Shown piece after piece: positions 22,650 through 33,882 of a stretch of 64,000 bases of DNA (position 1 is its first letter; the number at the start of each line of letters is the position of its first letter). Location: contig AP026127.1 in the NCBI GenBank assembly GCA_030295235.1, forward strand, positions 250,501-314,500. The letters are read 5' to 3'. The notes under the pieces were generated by a model. That model was not told the origin of the DNA. It worked only from the letters and a program-made list of their open reading frames with translations, and made no database searches. This stretch comes from Fistulifera solaris. Taxonomy: Eukaryota; Bacillariophyta; Bacillariophyceae; Naviculales; Stauroneidaceae. A program made the translations under genes and the position numbers.

Positions 22650-23153
22650 GAAATTGTTTAATAGATACAGTAAACGATTAATGGATCGTTCGATGTACTG
22701 ATAATGTTCTCGGATCGAGATACGCACTGCATTTTGGTTGATTGTTGTCTATGATTTGCGGTTACTCATCGGCGTAAAGCACATTGCCAGTGGTCGCGTG
22801 TCATAATATAATAGTAACCTTAGCTGCTTCTCTTGATACGGCCGACTCAATTGATGAAAGAATGTTTTTGCCCGACTCCTCTAAAGGGTTCGGACCCAGT
22901 AAATTTTACTTTTCGCGTCGTCACATCGAGAACGCGAAGTTGTTCTCATTTCCAGGAAGCAACCCCAAAGTTGCGAACTGGTCATGTGAGAACACTATCG
23001 ACGTTTCATTATGGATTCCATTTGATAAATAGGTCTGAATCATCCCAAAAGAGAGCACACCATCATTTTTGGGCTGTACGAAACGACAAGAAACCACAAG
23101 ATTCATTTGTTGAAATCGTTATAAGAGAAACGTAACCAGCGAAAAGTGCAATT
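22650..23153. promoter_or_regulatory. Intergenic/promoter upstream of the H2A gene
   Basis: 504 bp without a credible gene. It should contain the promoter of the extended H2A gene. Confidence 0.4.
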
Positions 23154-25176
23154 ATGAGTGACAAAGAAAGTGAAAACATTGGCGAGGAGTCGGTCACCGA
23201 ATGCTGCAAAGCAGATGTGCCGACGGTGTCGGTCGTGGACGTTGAAATTCGTCAAAGAACGGAAACTGTTACTTTCCCCGCACGCGGAAGGAAAAGGGTT
23301 TCGACCCTCATGTCAAATACAAGCACTGAAAAGAGGGTCACCAGAGCGTCTCGTCGCTTGAAGGGGAACGAACCCTTGGAAGTGTCGGCTGATCGGAACG
23401 AAGAGGGAACTGGATTAGTTGACGACAGAAACGAGAAAGAAAAAAGCAGGCGCGCCCGACAGCGGGATAGACAGGGTTACGGAAGAGGTTTCCCGTGACG
23501 ACTCCTTGAAAAAGATTGCCGAAGAAGTGCCAGAATATGATTCTCAAAAGAAAAAAGCCAACACTCTTGCTCACGGGCTCGCAGGAATTACAGGAGAAGC
23601 GTCGAATGACAAGCGGGATGAGGAAACCGAAGATAGGTCAAATAAAGAGCCTGAAAAAGTGACCGCAGAAATGTCTGGTTACGAGAGCGATAAGGAAGCC
23701 GAAGAAATGGACATTGACGAGCCCGATAAGGAAACTGAAAACTTAGGTCAAGAGTCGGACGACTCGGAAAAGAGCAGTGAAGAAAAAGCCACAGAGAAGA
23801 CCAATCAGGCGAACGCAAAAGCAAATGAAAAGGTCTCGGATAAAGAGCCTGTCGAAATGGATTCCGAACAGCCGGACAATGGGATCGAAGGCATGTCGGA
23901 CGCAGAGAAGCCGTCAGGAACAACGGAGCACGAGAGTGCGAGCGGAGCAGCAACCATGGCAAATAACGAGCCGGAACAGGAAACGGGTAAGATACCGGGC
24001 AATGAGCCAGAAAAGAGGACTGAAGGAACATCTGTAAATAACAGCGAAGAGAGTGAAGTGTCAAAGAATGAGACCGAGCAAGAAAACGAAGTCTCGAGAA
24101 AGGATTTTCAAGCCAAAAATAGCAGTAGCGAAGAGAGTGAAGTGTCAGAGAATGAGATCGAACAGGGAAAAGAAGTCTCAAGAAAGGATTCTGAAGCCAA
24201 GGATACACAAAAGTCGGATAGCGAGAGCGAAGACCCGTCAGAAATTGAAGCTGAACAAGGAAAGGAAGCTTCCAGTCCCGAAAAGGCAAATTCAAAGCCT
24301 TCGGACGACAAAGACCCAATGCCAGATGATGAGGTTGATGAAGGATATAAGGTGTCAGAAAAGGGACTGGAACAGGGGACTACCGACGCACCAGAAGACA
24401 AGAATGAAGGCGCAGACACGTCTGATTACGAAAGCGCCAAGGAAACAGAGGAACTGTCCGACGAGGAGCCGGAGAAGACAGGAGAAGAGTCTGGTGAGAA
24501 GAGCGGAAAGGGAGCTGAAGAAATGTCAGAGAAAGCAAACGAACAAGAGAAGGAACTGTCAGACGAGGAGCGGGAGAAGAAAGCAGAAGAGTCTGGAGAG
24601 AAAAGCGGAACCGGAGAAATGTCGGAGAGAGAAAGTGAACAAGAGAATGACCCAATGGACGAGCAAGAGAGCAAGAACGAAGCAAGATCTGAAGACAAAA
24701 GCGCCAAGAAGTCACCCAGCTTCCCCAAGACCGAAAAGGGCACCGCGTCCAAAAAGGCCGCGAAAGTCACACCCGAAAGGCGTCCGTCGTTTGGAAAGCA
24801 CCGTGGATACGGAAAAGGTAAGGGAGGACGCGGAGCCCGTACCTCAATTAGTAGTTCGACCCGAGCCGGCTTGCAGTTCCCCGTCGGTCGCATCGGACGG
24901 TACTTGCGGGAGGGCAAATACGCGTCGCGCCTGGGCGCCGGGGCCCCGGTCTATCTCGCAGCCGTCTTGGAATACTTGTGCGCCGAAATCTTGGAATTGG
25001 CGGGGAATGCTTGTCGTGACAATAAAAAGACCCGAATCGCTCCCCGTCATATCACCTTAGCCGTGAAGAACGATGAAGAACTGAATGATTTGTTGGGCGA
25101 TGTGACGATTGCGTCGGGTGGCGTTTTGCCCAATATCAACCCTGTATTGTTACCCAAGAAGACTGTCATTTCGTAG
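23154..25176 (+). CDS. Histone H2A with a very long charged N-terminal extension
   Basis: The last 110 residues or so are an intact H2A histone fold: [60 protein letters not shown] and a normal C-terminal [15 protein letters not shown]. There is no SQ(E/D) H2A.X tail and no macro domain. Ahead of it lies an extension of about 450 residues in one frame (from 23419), dominated by Glu, Ser, Lys, Asp and Asn with repeats such as [20 protein letters not shown] and [17 protein letters not shown] further 95 residues ([16 protein letters not shown]... with a basic [11 protein letters not shown] patch) are in a frame offset by one base at an A6 run (23440-23445). A basic [11 protein letters not shown] linker precedes the fold, as in normal H2A tails. 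Canonical H2A is about 130 residues. Probably a chromatin variant; role unknown. Confidence 0.85.
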
Positions 25177-25615
25177 ATGAGCATTATTAAAAGCAACCCA
25201 TTTCTTTGTTTCGTCGATATTCGCAAGTGTAGGTAATAACGATCGAAAGAAGCCTGCGGCAAATAAATAATAGAATGCGCTGCAATGAGGTTCGGGATTA
25301 TGCCTTGGCTCCCTCCATGGGATACAACAGACACGAGGATCGGCAGAAACTTTGTTGATAATAACAAGAGAAATGAAGGGCTAAGAGCAAAGCGTGAAAT
25401 TTTCATTATGGCATGATGAAACGCAACACGCAACGTAAAGCGAGGGGCGAAAACAATAAAAATAAACCTACTGAACCCTAAAATTAACCCTACATCTCCT
25501 TATCCACTTTTCGCGTCGCTTGGCGGAGATCTCGTCCGGTGCTCAGGGGCGGTGCTGCTATTGTTATTCCTTTCGCATCTCTCATTTTCTCAATATTGTT
25601 TTCTTACAACGACAA
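25177..25615. other. Convergent 3' intergenic
   Basis: 439 bp between the H2A gene and the convergent Cys-rich gene. No gene seen. Confidence 0.4.
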
Positions 25616-26443
25616 TTACATGGATGGAACGCACTCACACGTTGCACCAGAGGGTGCGTAGTAGAGGGGGCAGCAGCAGCAGTTTACTCCACACTGCAAA
25701 CCTGTCTCGCCAGGGCAACAGGACAAACCTTGACAGGTCAGCCCATTCTCAAAACCAACACGTTCACAGGCGTCCTTCGTTTCATCACAAGCGAAATTAC
25801 CGATTCTGTTTTGCGTGATCACGATAGCGCCGATGGCAACGGCGGCCGTCGCCGCCAACACAGCTGCCGGCACGCCAGCAAACAAAGCGGCGGCCGCCAC
25901 GGCCAAGAGCTGTCGCCGGAAGAGTGCTCCCAAGACGGCTTCGAGAGCGGGAAGTAGAGCAAAAGCGTCGCTGCATAACGCTTCCAATTCTTTGCACTCA
26001 TCGATTGTGTTACACTCGGAATCACTGTTACCACACTGCGCAGCCACCGACAGAAAGTCCGGCTGTTTGGGAGTCGTATCCATGATAGCAACGCTAGCGT
26101 CACGCGCAGAGTTCGCCATAGCATAGTCCAACATTCCCTGGTAACAGATAGAGCCCGCGGACAAGGACGCTTCCGCGGCCGCAAGGAGGCTTACGCAAAC
26201 ATCTACGTCAAAATCATCGCCATTGGAAGCTGCCAGTTCCGTGCAGTTCACGTCAATGGCGAGACTTCCCACAATGTCCACTGCTCTGGTACGAGCTCCG
26301 AGAAATGAGGTGATGTTGTTCAGTTCACTTACGTCAAAGTCGCACTCCATGGTTCGAGCAAAGGCGGAAGCTTCGCCGGGAGAAGGTACGCCTGCAGGAG
26401 TCGCATCTCGGCACGGCAGTGGGAAAAGAGGAAAGAATGCCAT
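25616..26443 (-). CDS. Cys-rich membrane protein of unknown function
   Basis: 275 residues, no recognised family. Residues about 30-165 are acidic with spaced Cys (CDFDV, VDVCVSLL, CNTIDECKELEALC). About 175-210 is a very Ala/Val-rich segment (AAALFAGVPAAVLAATAAVA) that looks like one transmembrane helix or hairpin. The last 60 residues are Cys-rich: LSCCPGETGLQCGVNCCCCP and CECVP, suggesting a disulfide-bonded extracellular domain. The annotated N-terminus lacks a good signal peptide, so a 5' exon may be missing. The ASAF string near residue 25 resembles a diatom plastid motif but is not preceded by a hydrophobic core, so it is not taken as targeting. Confidence 0.5.
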   Translation of the reverse strand: MAFFPLFPLPCRDATPAGVPSPGEASAFARTMECDFDVSELNNITSFLGARTRAVDIVGSLAIDVNCTELAASNGDDFDVDVCVSLLAAAEASLSAGSICYQGMLDYAMANSARDASVAIMDTTPKQPDFLSVAAQCGNSDSECNTIDECKELEALCSDAFALLPALEAVLGALFRRQLLAVAAAALFAGVPAAVLAATAAVAIGAIVITQNRIGNFACDETKDACERVGFENGLTCQGLSCCPGETGLQCGVNCCCCPLYYAPSGATCECVPSM

Positions 26444-28607
26444 GTTTTGATCGATCTATTGCTTTATTCGGTGGCTTACGAAATACTTCGTACCGGATAT
26501 CTTGACCTTTAGATTGTGATGGTATGAGAAGAGAGGAGCCAGATAATCCAATGCAGCAAAATATTTGTGCACGTCTTTTTTTGTCGTTCATTTTTTCATT
26601 CACGAAGGTCCTGCTTCCGAATTCTGCAAAGTGCTTGTAACTTGTACCTTGTACGGAGTAATTTGTAAATACGTGGTAGTACATTAGACGGTCCCTGTTG
26701 CATCCATTGTTAATTAGTACAATACAGGAAAGGACATTGAAGTTCTGACTCCAGTACAAAATCTACGTAGCAAGTAGTGTGAAAACGACGAACGACGTTG
26801 CAAGTTGTATTAGGTATTAGTAAGTTGATAAGTAATAATCCGTGGTTGGTACTTCGTACAAGTACCAGGTACTAAGGTTCTAGTATCATACGCTGTAGGC
26901 TGTAGACTAGGGTTTCTAGTTCCAGGATTAAAGGTTAAAATAACAATGGATAATGGAATAATGGATAACAGATACAAGTATTGGGATAATGGATTCCAGA
27001 TTTCCAGATTGCAGCAGCTTTTATTTGCAGGATCCGTTATTAGTTCTTATTATTTATGCCTGACGCCTGAAACTGACACTGACATCTGACATCTAAGAAA
27101 AATCAAATAATGAAATTGGTAATTGGTTATTGGCTTATCGGCTTGGTGCTGATGCTGATGATAGATGATACTAAGTACGGAGTGTAAAGTTGTCTGCAGC
27201 GTGCAGAATGCAGCATTATTTATTGTATTCTATTTATTTTACCTATTTCCTCGATAGTACTAAGCACGGTACCGCTTTCTTCCACCGACTTCACCTCTCC
27301 CGTTTGCACTCTGCAGTACACTACATCGGGTATCGGGTTATATCGGGTACCAGTAGCATGTGCTCTTAGAAGCTTCAGGGTCACGGGATTCCATTATCGA
27401 TTCCATTCATGAATCGTTCTCATTATTTTTTATTTGAGAACTCCGTTCTATTTATATCATTTATCTTTTCCATTTTCCATCGTAGCCTTTTTTCATTCCT
27501 GTGATCACAATAACTTGACTCACACTTTACGTCTAAAAAGATGGAAATGAGTAGATAGTTTCGTTCGTGATACGTGATACGAGACTCGTGACACGAATTC
27601 ACGGATTACGGATGATTGTCGAGTGTCGAGCCATTCGTTTTATAATTTGCAACCCGCTAAGTACTACGGAGTACCTAGTATATCTTAAATCAAAAGATTT
27701 AAGCCACTAGCCACGTCAGTCTAAGATCGGTTTGATCTGTGCTCTGCGACTGCGACCTGCGGACTTGGAGGTTTGTGGCTTGTGGCGTTTTTGCGTCACA
27801 GTGCGTGCGGCGCCTGAGTTCCGAGGGCTAAAGGTTATCCGCAATTCGCCAACGAGCTACAGCGTCAATGATTTAACTCCAATCTCTGCTAGCTGCTTGC
27901 CGAGAACGAGTCATGAGCAGTTATGATATCATTTTAGTTCTCAATATTTTGAGTCAATAGAGATTAGACGAATTCTATGTGTATGCATCATCAATGAGGT
28001 CCCATGGGGACGATTCCAAATTGGGAGCGAAGACTAATATCCGAAGATTGATAGGAAGATTCTCACCCGGCAACTTAGATCCGTCTTGCCAATAGGATCA
28101 TAGTCATTCATTGAACGACTGCGCATACATCGAATGTTGCAAAGCACGCTTCAATCTAGTCTGTTCGGTTGATTGTAGATTGTAGCTCAAGAATCGTGGC
28201 TAAATAGCGAAGGACCGTGAACGACCAGCTACCAGGTATGATACGTCGTACGGAGTACTATTGTTTTAAACGTGGAAGTTACTGTACGGTTAACCTTCAA
28301 AATGGTAACAACGGAAAGAAAATAGATTGATATTTAAAGTAAAAGATTTCTGTTCAAAATATTTCGAATAAATTAGCTACTTTATTCTTGTAGAGTTCTT
28401 TCCTTTTAAAAACGTGGATTTTTTTGCTTGACTTCGACGGCAATCGATACGTCACACCATCTCAAATCGCGACCCTTCCATCCGCATCCCGCAGCAATGC
28501 ATTTCACACTGCATCATTGTTCGTATTCTACTGTTGTGTAGTTGTAATCCAACTACAATTGATTAAGCATATTTCCAGTTGATTCTAATAAACAACGGGT
28601 TCATAAA
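26444..28607. other. Gene-free 2.2 kb region with recurrent short motifs
   Basis: No coding frame of substance. AT-rich, with repeated short words: TACGGAGTA or close variants near 26650, 27175, 27665 and 28248, GTACCAGGTAC near 26867, and clusters of GATAATGGA around 26948-27000. No terminal repeats or tRNA-like fold found. Confidence 0.5.
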
Positions 28608-29018
28608 ATGAGGAAAGTAACCGATATGAGCAGTCACCGGACGCCTATCATCCGTCCTGCGAGCTTCGATATGTTGACCGATCAAGATCTAGACCAGGGC
28701 GAATTTCTACCGATCTCAGACGATGAAATTTTTCGCTTCTTGGAGGATCAAACAAGTTTAAATGCTGACAAGGAACGCGTTCAGATTAGCGGACATGGAG
28801 ATTCCTTGACGAGCCATCGCGTTACGCCTTCAGAGACAACCTTCGACAAAAAGCGTGCCGGCCGTGACACAACCAGCTCGTCGGTCAAGCCTCCCGATCA
28901 TAAAAAAGACACGGTGTTTAGAATGTCATGTCAAAAATTTGAGCCTTATTTTCGAAACACTGAGCGCGAGTTGACGATATTGTTGGAGCTTTATCGCGCA
29001 ATCGATGTGAATGAATGA
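28608..29018 (+). CDS. Hypothetical 136-residue protein
   Basis: A small hydrophilic protein with no recognised domain. It has an acidic region (DQDLDQGEFLPISDDEIFRF), a Ser/Thr/Lys-rich centre, and a C-terminal segment that could form a helix (FRNTERELTILLELYRAI). Its ATG lies in an A-rich context and it ends 130 bp from a convergent kinase gene. Codon use resembles neighbouring genes but the evidence is only an open frame, so it may not be real. Confidence 0.4.
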   Translation: MRKVTDMSSHRTPIIRPASFDMLTDQDLDQGEFLPISDDEIFRFLEDQTSLNADKERVQISGHGDSLTSHRVTPSETTFDKKRAGRDTTSSSVKPPDHKKDTVFRMSCQKFEPYFRNTERELTILLELYRAIDVNE

Positions 29019-29151
29019 CTCTGCTAATATATGCGCTTGTGAAATAGTTACTTCTAATAAAGTAACATAATTATCGGTATTTAGAACGCACGTATAATGA
29101 AAACTCGCACTATAATTTTTCACGATCACTTTAATATGGCTTCATTAAAAG

Positions 29152-30799
29152 CTACAAATCCTCTTCCAGGACGCGTTCCGCAATTGGCCTCCAAAGTTTC
29201 GCCACACTCCTCGGTTGATGAAGAGCATGACAAAGTCCTCGTAACAGAATCGACGCGCGACCAACCATGAGATAATCTTTGGGAAATGTAATGATTTGAT
29301 CGGCGGCTTGTAATTCTTCCATAAATAATTGGATGTGCTTCCCACCCGTGAGTCGTTCTTCGTCGTAGGCAACGACGGCATACTTGTACAAGCACTCGGG
29401 GATCATGTTTTCGGACCGATAGCCGGCAGCCTTGGTCAAGCGGACTATTTCAGAGAAATTGTCGTCGTCGAGTGCCATGACTAGTCGACAAAACAAATGC
29501 CGTTGCTCCTTTGTCAAACGCTTCACTTGTCCAAAGTCAATTAACCCCAAGACTGGCGGTTCATTCTTCCCATAATAGCACAAGAGAATGTTACCTGGAT
29601 GAGGATCTCCGTTGAAAAAGCCATCAACCAACACCTGCTGCCCATGGATGCGAATCACGTCGTCGACCAGTTGGGCGTGATTCAACGGCAAAGTGCTTCG
29701 GTCGCGGTAATTCATCCACACTTGTCCCGGTAACCATCCTACGCTCATATTATACAATCTCGCTCGGAGATTATGCCACCGGCGTTTCATATCTTCCACC
29801 TGAATCCAGTACGAATATTGACGATTGCTCACAAACGGAATCTTGGACTCTTCTAAGTACCGTTCTTGTTCCTTCACATACTCTTTCACAGATTTTCCCG
29901 CCAATGACGCTTGCTGTTCGACTTCACGTTTCAATGCGGCGGCCAATTTCTCACCAGGAAGATACTCCATCACCAAGACGCGCTTGGTACAATGCGCTAA
30001 AAGAGGTTTGGGAACGACACAGGGCATATTCGCTTTCAACATATTCTGCCGAACCGTTTCCATATTCATGGCTTCTTGTCGGTAATCGAATTCGGTTTGA
30101 AACTGGTGTTCCATTTCCTGCAAGGCGGGAACATGGACCGGTTGTGCCACTTGACAAAACAAGGTCATGGTCCGTACATCGCCGCGCAGCAATCGTTCGA
30201 CGTGCGGATAACACACTTTCACCACGACCGGTTCTCCAGTACGTTTCAAGACGGCCTTATGAACCTGTCCGATGGAAGCCGATCCAATGGGGATTGGGTC
30301 GATGTGCGCGAACAGATCACGCCATGAAGGCATTTCTTCGTCCAGTATGGATGTAATGACGTGAAACGGCAAGGCCGGTACTTGATCTTGCAAGGGGTGC
30401 ATCGTCTGTTGCCAAATGACCGGAAAGGCATCACCAATATTTGCTGCCGCCATTTGACCGCATTTAATGTAAAATCCTTGTAATTGCAGTATCTTTTCGA
30501 GCGCTTGTTGCGAAGCTTTGTGATCCAAGGCATCCCACGTCTCTTGCGGTGATTGTCGAAACAAATGATAGCGATACACGACATACCACGGAATGGCGAA
30601 CGAATAAAATTGAATGCTGCGCACGAGGCCTTCTATCGTGCCTCCGACCAAATCGTAATAGTAGTAACCCGCTCCGCCCAAGACGAACGCTGCGGTCGTC
30701 GTTTTCGAAAAAATATGGTTGCGTTTTTGGTTTTTCTGTCGAGAATTGTCGCGCGAGGATGCGCTTTGTGACAGTGCAATGCCTCGTCCTTTGAATCAT
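29152..30799 (-). CDS. ABC1/ADCK-family kinase, probably mitochondrial
   Basis: The main frame (30681-29152, 509 residues) carries the family motifs: GFYIKCGQMAAANIGDAFP (KxGQ), GSASIGQVHKAVL, VVVKVCYP (Lys), VLVMEYLPGEKL, FNGDPHPGNILL and LIDFGQVKRL. The hydrophobic GGAGYYYYDLVGG segment fits the ADCK1/5-Mcp2 subgroup of inner-membrane proteins. A better start is 30799, reached through a one-base frame change at an A6 run on the plus strand (30708-30713). It adds MIQRTRHCTVTKRILARQFS, a basic amphipathic presequence typical of mitochondrial import. About 548 residues in total. A distinct subgroup from the plastid-type ABC1 kinase at 20245-22649. Confidence 0.85.
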
Positions 30800-31181
30800 T
30801 CTTTATCTGCGTCTGATACACGATAAATTAAGACATATTGCGATGAGTTATGAACTCTAGGATAATGGAGCCCGTACTTGCAATAGTATACGGAGCATTA
30901 TTTTGTTTTCGCTTTCGCCATCGTCGTATTTTTTTGTTCGCCATTTTTAGTCGCATCGGTACTTGATGACGTCACTTTGTCCGACGCGGGCGTTCGAATT
31001 TTTCGGTGCACGAAAAATGCAGAAACGCGAGCGTTGAAAAAAGACTTTCACAATATTCGGGGTACAAGTCAACTGGAAGCACAAAGTTGTGAGTAGATAA
31101 AGTGCAAGGGCTCAAGAGACGATAAATCGAGCTTCTTGTCTCCACGTTGGGATTATCGTTTATGAAAAGTAAGCGGAAACT
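30800..31181. promoter_or_regulatory. Divergent promoter region
   Basis: 382 bp between the ADCK-type kinase (minus) and RING protein 1 (plus). No further gene seen. Confidence 0.4.
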
Positions 31182-32147
31182 ATGAGAACAGGACTGCATG
31201 CACTGATTTCCGTCGCGTTGTTGGCCATCATAAGTGTGGAAGCCTACTTGCACGAATGTCGTCTTCCCGATGCCATCATCGAACTACACTACAACCCTGT
31301 GACAGGCTCTTATGTACTAGAGTCGAACACTGTCAATAACACCACAGGTAGACGGCGTCTGTCAATGGAAAAATTCGATGGGAACAGCGACACGACGCGA
31401 GCGCGCTCTTGTGACTGTTTTTCCGATTACGGCGTGGAACCGTTCTACTGCCCAGCGCAGTTCCATTTTTGCGGAGCGACTCCATCCAGTGTCAGTTTCG
31501 GTTGTTTCAACAAATCGCCCTATCAAGATATTGCCAGCAATGTCTTGTTTGTCGCAGCCGCTTGTTTGTGTGCGGTATTTGCTTGGGTACTCCTCAGTGA
31601 GCCGGGCAAGCACGTTCGCAACTGTGTGATAAGTCGAGTGGCTCCCCAATGGAACGATCTTATTGTGTCCAATCTGCTGTGTCAACATCCCGAACGTGCG
31701 TTGCATATGATGCGTTTGCATTTGCGGCATCAGGCGCGAGACTCTCAGCAAGAATGGATCTTAGATGCAAATGCCGTTCGTCGATTGATGCTCGATCTAG
31801 ACAGTCCGTGGTTGATGCATAGCAAGCCAGAAGATGGAATACGGCCTGTGGCGTTAAAGTTAAGAACGTACATTTATCAGTCGGAGGAAAAGAAACCAGC
31901 ATCAGGGCAGAATGGCGAGGACGACGAAATGTTCGATGACTGTGCGATTTGCTATCAGGATCTGGTGGATGGTGATAGGGTAGGGGCGCTCGTATGTGGG
32001 CACAAATTTCACGCGGATTGTCTCAAAGAATGGTGTACTCGCCGCAATGCATGTCCTTTATGTAATTGCAATGAAATCGCCGCACCTCAATATCAGAACA
32101 ATCCACATGCTATAGCAGCGGATCTACGTCGCAACCTAAGAATATGA
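31182..32147 (+). CDS. Secretory-pathway RING-H2 protein 1
   Basis: 321 residues. A signal peptide (ALISVALLAIISVEA) is followed by a lumenal/extracellular region of about 100 residues with paired Cys (SCDCFSDYG, FYCPAQFHFCG). A transmembrane helix comes next (NVLFVAAACLCAVFAWVLL), then a cytosolic part ending in a complete RING-H2 finger: CAICYQDL...CGHKFHADCLKEWCTRR...CPLC (about residues 252-293). Domain order matches membrane-bound E3 ubiquitin ligases. The adjacent gene at 32792 is a paralog with the same layout, so this is a tandem duplication. The substrate is unknown. All eight zinc ligands are present. Confidence 0.8.
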   Translation: MRTGLHALISVALLAIISVEAYLHECRLPDAIIELHYNPVTGSYVLESNTVNNTTGRRRLSMEKFDGNSDTTRARSCDCFSDYGVEPFYCPAQFHFCGATPSSVSFGCFNKSPYQDIASNVLFVAAACLCAVFAWVLLSEPGKHVRNCVISRVAPQWNDLIVSNLLCQHPERALHMMRLHLRHQARDSQQEWILDANAVRRLMLDLDSPWLMHSKPEDGIRPVALKLRTYIYQSEEKKPASGQNGEDDEMFDDCAICYQDLVDGDRVGALVCGHKFHADCLKEWCTRRNACPLCNCNEIAAPQYQNNPHAIAADLRRNLRI

Positions 32148-32791
32148 CCCTGCATTCCTTTTGGCAAGATCATTTACTTTCCGTCAACGATGAAAGTTTT
32201 TTATACCATTTGTTGTAAATTATTGATAGCAACCATACCAGATAGATAGCTAAATTGTATAGTGTTCTATTTATCCATTAAGCTCAACTAGACCTCAATG
32301 GAGAATGGTATGTTGTAAGCGAAAGAAAGATAGGTTCCCTGGCTTGAATGAAATGAGAGGGGTGGAATGGAACGGAATGGAATGGAATGAAATGGAGTCT
32401 CTCTCTCTCTCTATTACTAAACATTCCATCAGCATCTTGTCTAAGGTACCGGTACCGGTACTTGTACCGTATGGAACCTCCGTAATCCGTAATCTTACCA
32501 GGGAGGACTCATGGCAACATGGGATTCACGGGGTACCAGTTCAATTGCAGCCTGTACAGTGCTGTTAGCGTTAGAAAAAAGAAAAGACCACGTCATGCTT
32601 ACGTGGATCATGTTCTCAAGCACAAAGTTCGCAAGATTGCGCCGTGACGCTACCTGGTACCAGGTATTTTGTTGTTATTGTTTCTTATAAAACCATCACT
32701 GCTCTCCTTTTTACAAAGGACTTTTCATGATTTTTCCTCCGCCTTTTGCAGATTTGGAGCTCTATTTGATGTATTGAAGTGATAATACGGA
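32148..32791. other. Intergenic with microsatellites
   Basis: 644 bp. It holds an imperfect (TGGAA)n tract at about 32360-32397, a (TC)n tract at about 32397-32411, and GGTACC repeats at 32446-32468. No gene seen. Confidence 0.6.
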
Positions 32792-33787
32792 ATGACGGGG
32801 ACTTGGCGCCTTTTCTTCGCAGGACTGTTATGCATAACGATTCCCATCTCGGAAGCTTACATTTCGCGCTTTCAGGGTTCTTGCTCGATGAATGATAAAC
32901 CCACTCGTTTGCAATTCAATGAAACGTCCGGTGAATACTACGAAGCAAACAGTTTGTCCAATTTTCTGACAAGGCCGCCTGAAGCGACACTATCGATCGA
33001 AGCACGCAGCTGCACTTGCTTGAACCAAACTACTGCTTTCTGCCCAATGTTCTTAGAAACATGTGATAGCAAATCAGAGTCAACGCGCTGCTTCGGGGCG
33101 AGTCCTTACCGGAATGGTTTGCGTCGTATCATGTTTGTTGGTCTTCTCTGCACTCTCGGTATTGTAGCTTTACTACTCTTTTCAAGTTACGGCATCGACA
33201 TTTTGAACTTGCTCGTCAGCTTGATCATTCCAAAATACAACAATTATCTGGCGAATCGAATTTTGACGAGGAATCCTGAGAAGGCTTTTTCTCTTAATGG
33301 CGGAAAATATTCGGTTTCGCCGTCACATGCGTCGACGGCTACCCGGCACCGATCCCGAGTGGCGTGACGATGCTCGTGCGGTTCGTCAGCTGCGTCTTTC
33401 CCGACAACTACAGCAGCCACAAAGAAACAAACAACCCATAGCACTGCGATTGAAAACTCGAATCTACAAGGTGATGGTTGATGAGAGAGTGGAAGACACG
33501 GAAGACCACAGCGACGATGAGTTCGATGAATGCGCCATCTGTTACCAGGAACTGCGTATCGGTGATCGTGTGGGAAATATCTCGTGTGGGCATGTTTTCA
33601 TGCGAATTGTCTCAAAACCTGGTGTATGCGCCGCAATACGTGTCCGTATTGTCAAAGAAGCGAAATTGCGAAGCCGATACGACGTATAACTCGTGTGGGG
33701 AAGTCAACACGGAAGCCGAAGATTCCGCATTGTAAACAAATCATACGCCTGAAATTTGAATCAGGGCCAAAGTCACTTTTAAACTAA
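32792..33787 (+). CDS. Secretory-pathway RING-H2 protein 2 (tandem paralog)
   Basis: Same architecture as the upstream paralog: signal peptide (LFFAGLLCITIPISEA), Cys-containing lumenal domain (RSCTCLNQTTAFCPMFLETC), transmembrane helix (IMFVGLLCTLGIVALLLF), shared NP(E/Q)(K/R)A junction and RING-H2 finger. The product is spread over three frames: 32792 to about 33290, then to about 33597, then to 33787. Changes occur at a T5 run (33286-33290) and a T4 run (33595-33598). Following the change at the second run, the finger reads CAICYQEL...CGHVFHANCLKTWC...CPYC, with all ligands kept. Either assembly errors or a recently inactivated copy; conserved ligands favour errors. Confidence 0.7.
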
Positions 33788-33882
33788 TATATTGTCCTTT
33801 AGCTACTGTATGTGATAGCTGATTTTTCGCAAACGTGCTCTCTCTATGCTTAGTTCTTGCTTTTAGTCCGCGGCATCATAAG

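Noticed and set aside
23588-25060. Antisense and alternate-frame proteins over the charged H2A extension
   Set aside because: Low-complexity shadows of the Glu/Lys/Ser-rich coding strand; none continues into a domain.
25616-26443. ASAFA string as a plastid-targeting motif in the Cys-rich protein
   Set aside because: It is not preceded by a hydrophobic signal peptide core, so the match is probably chance.
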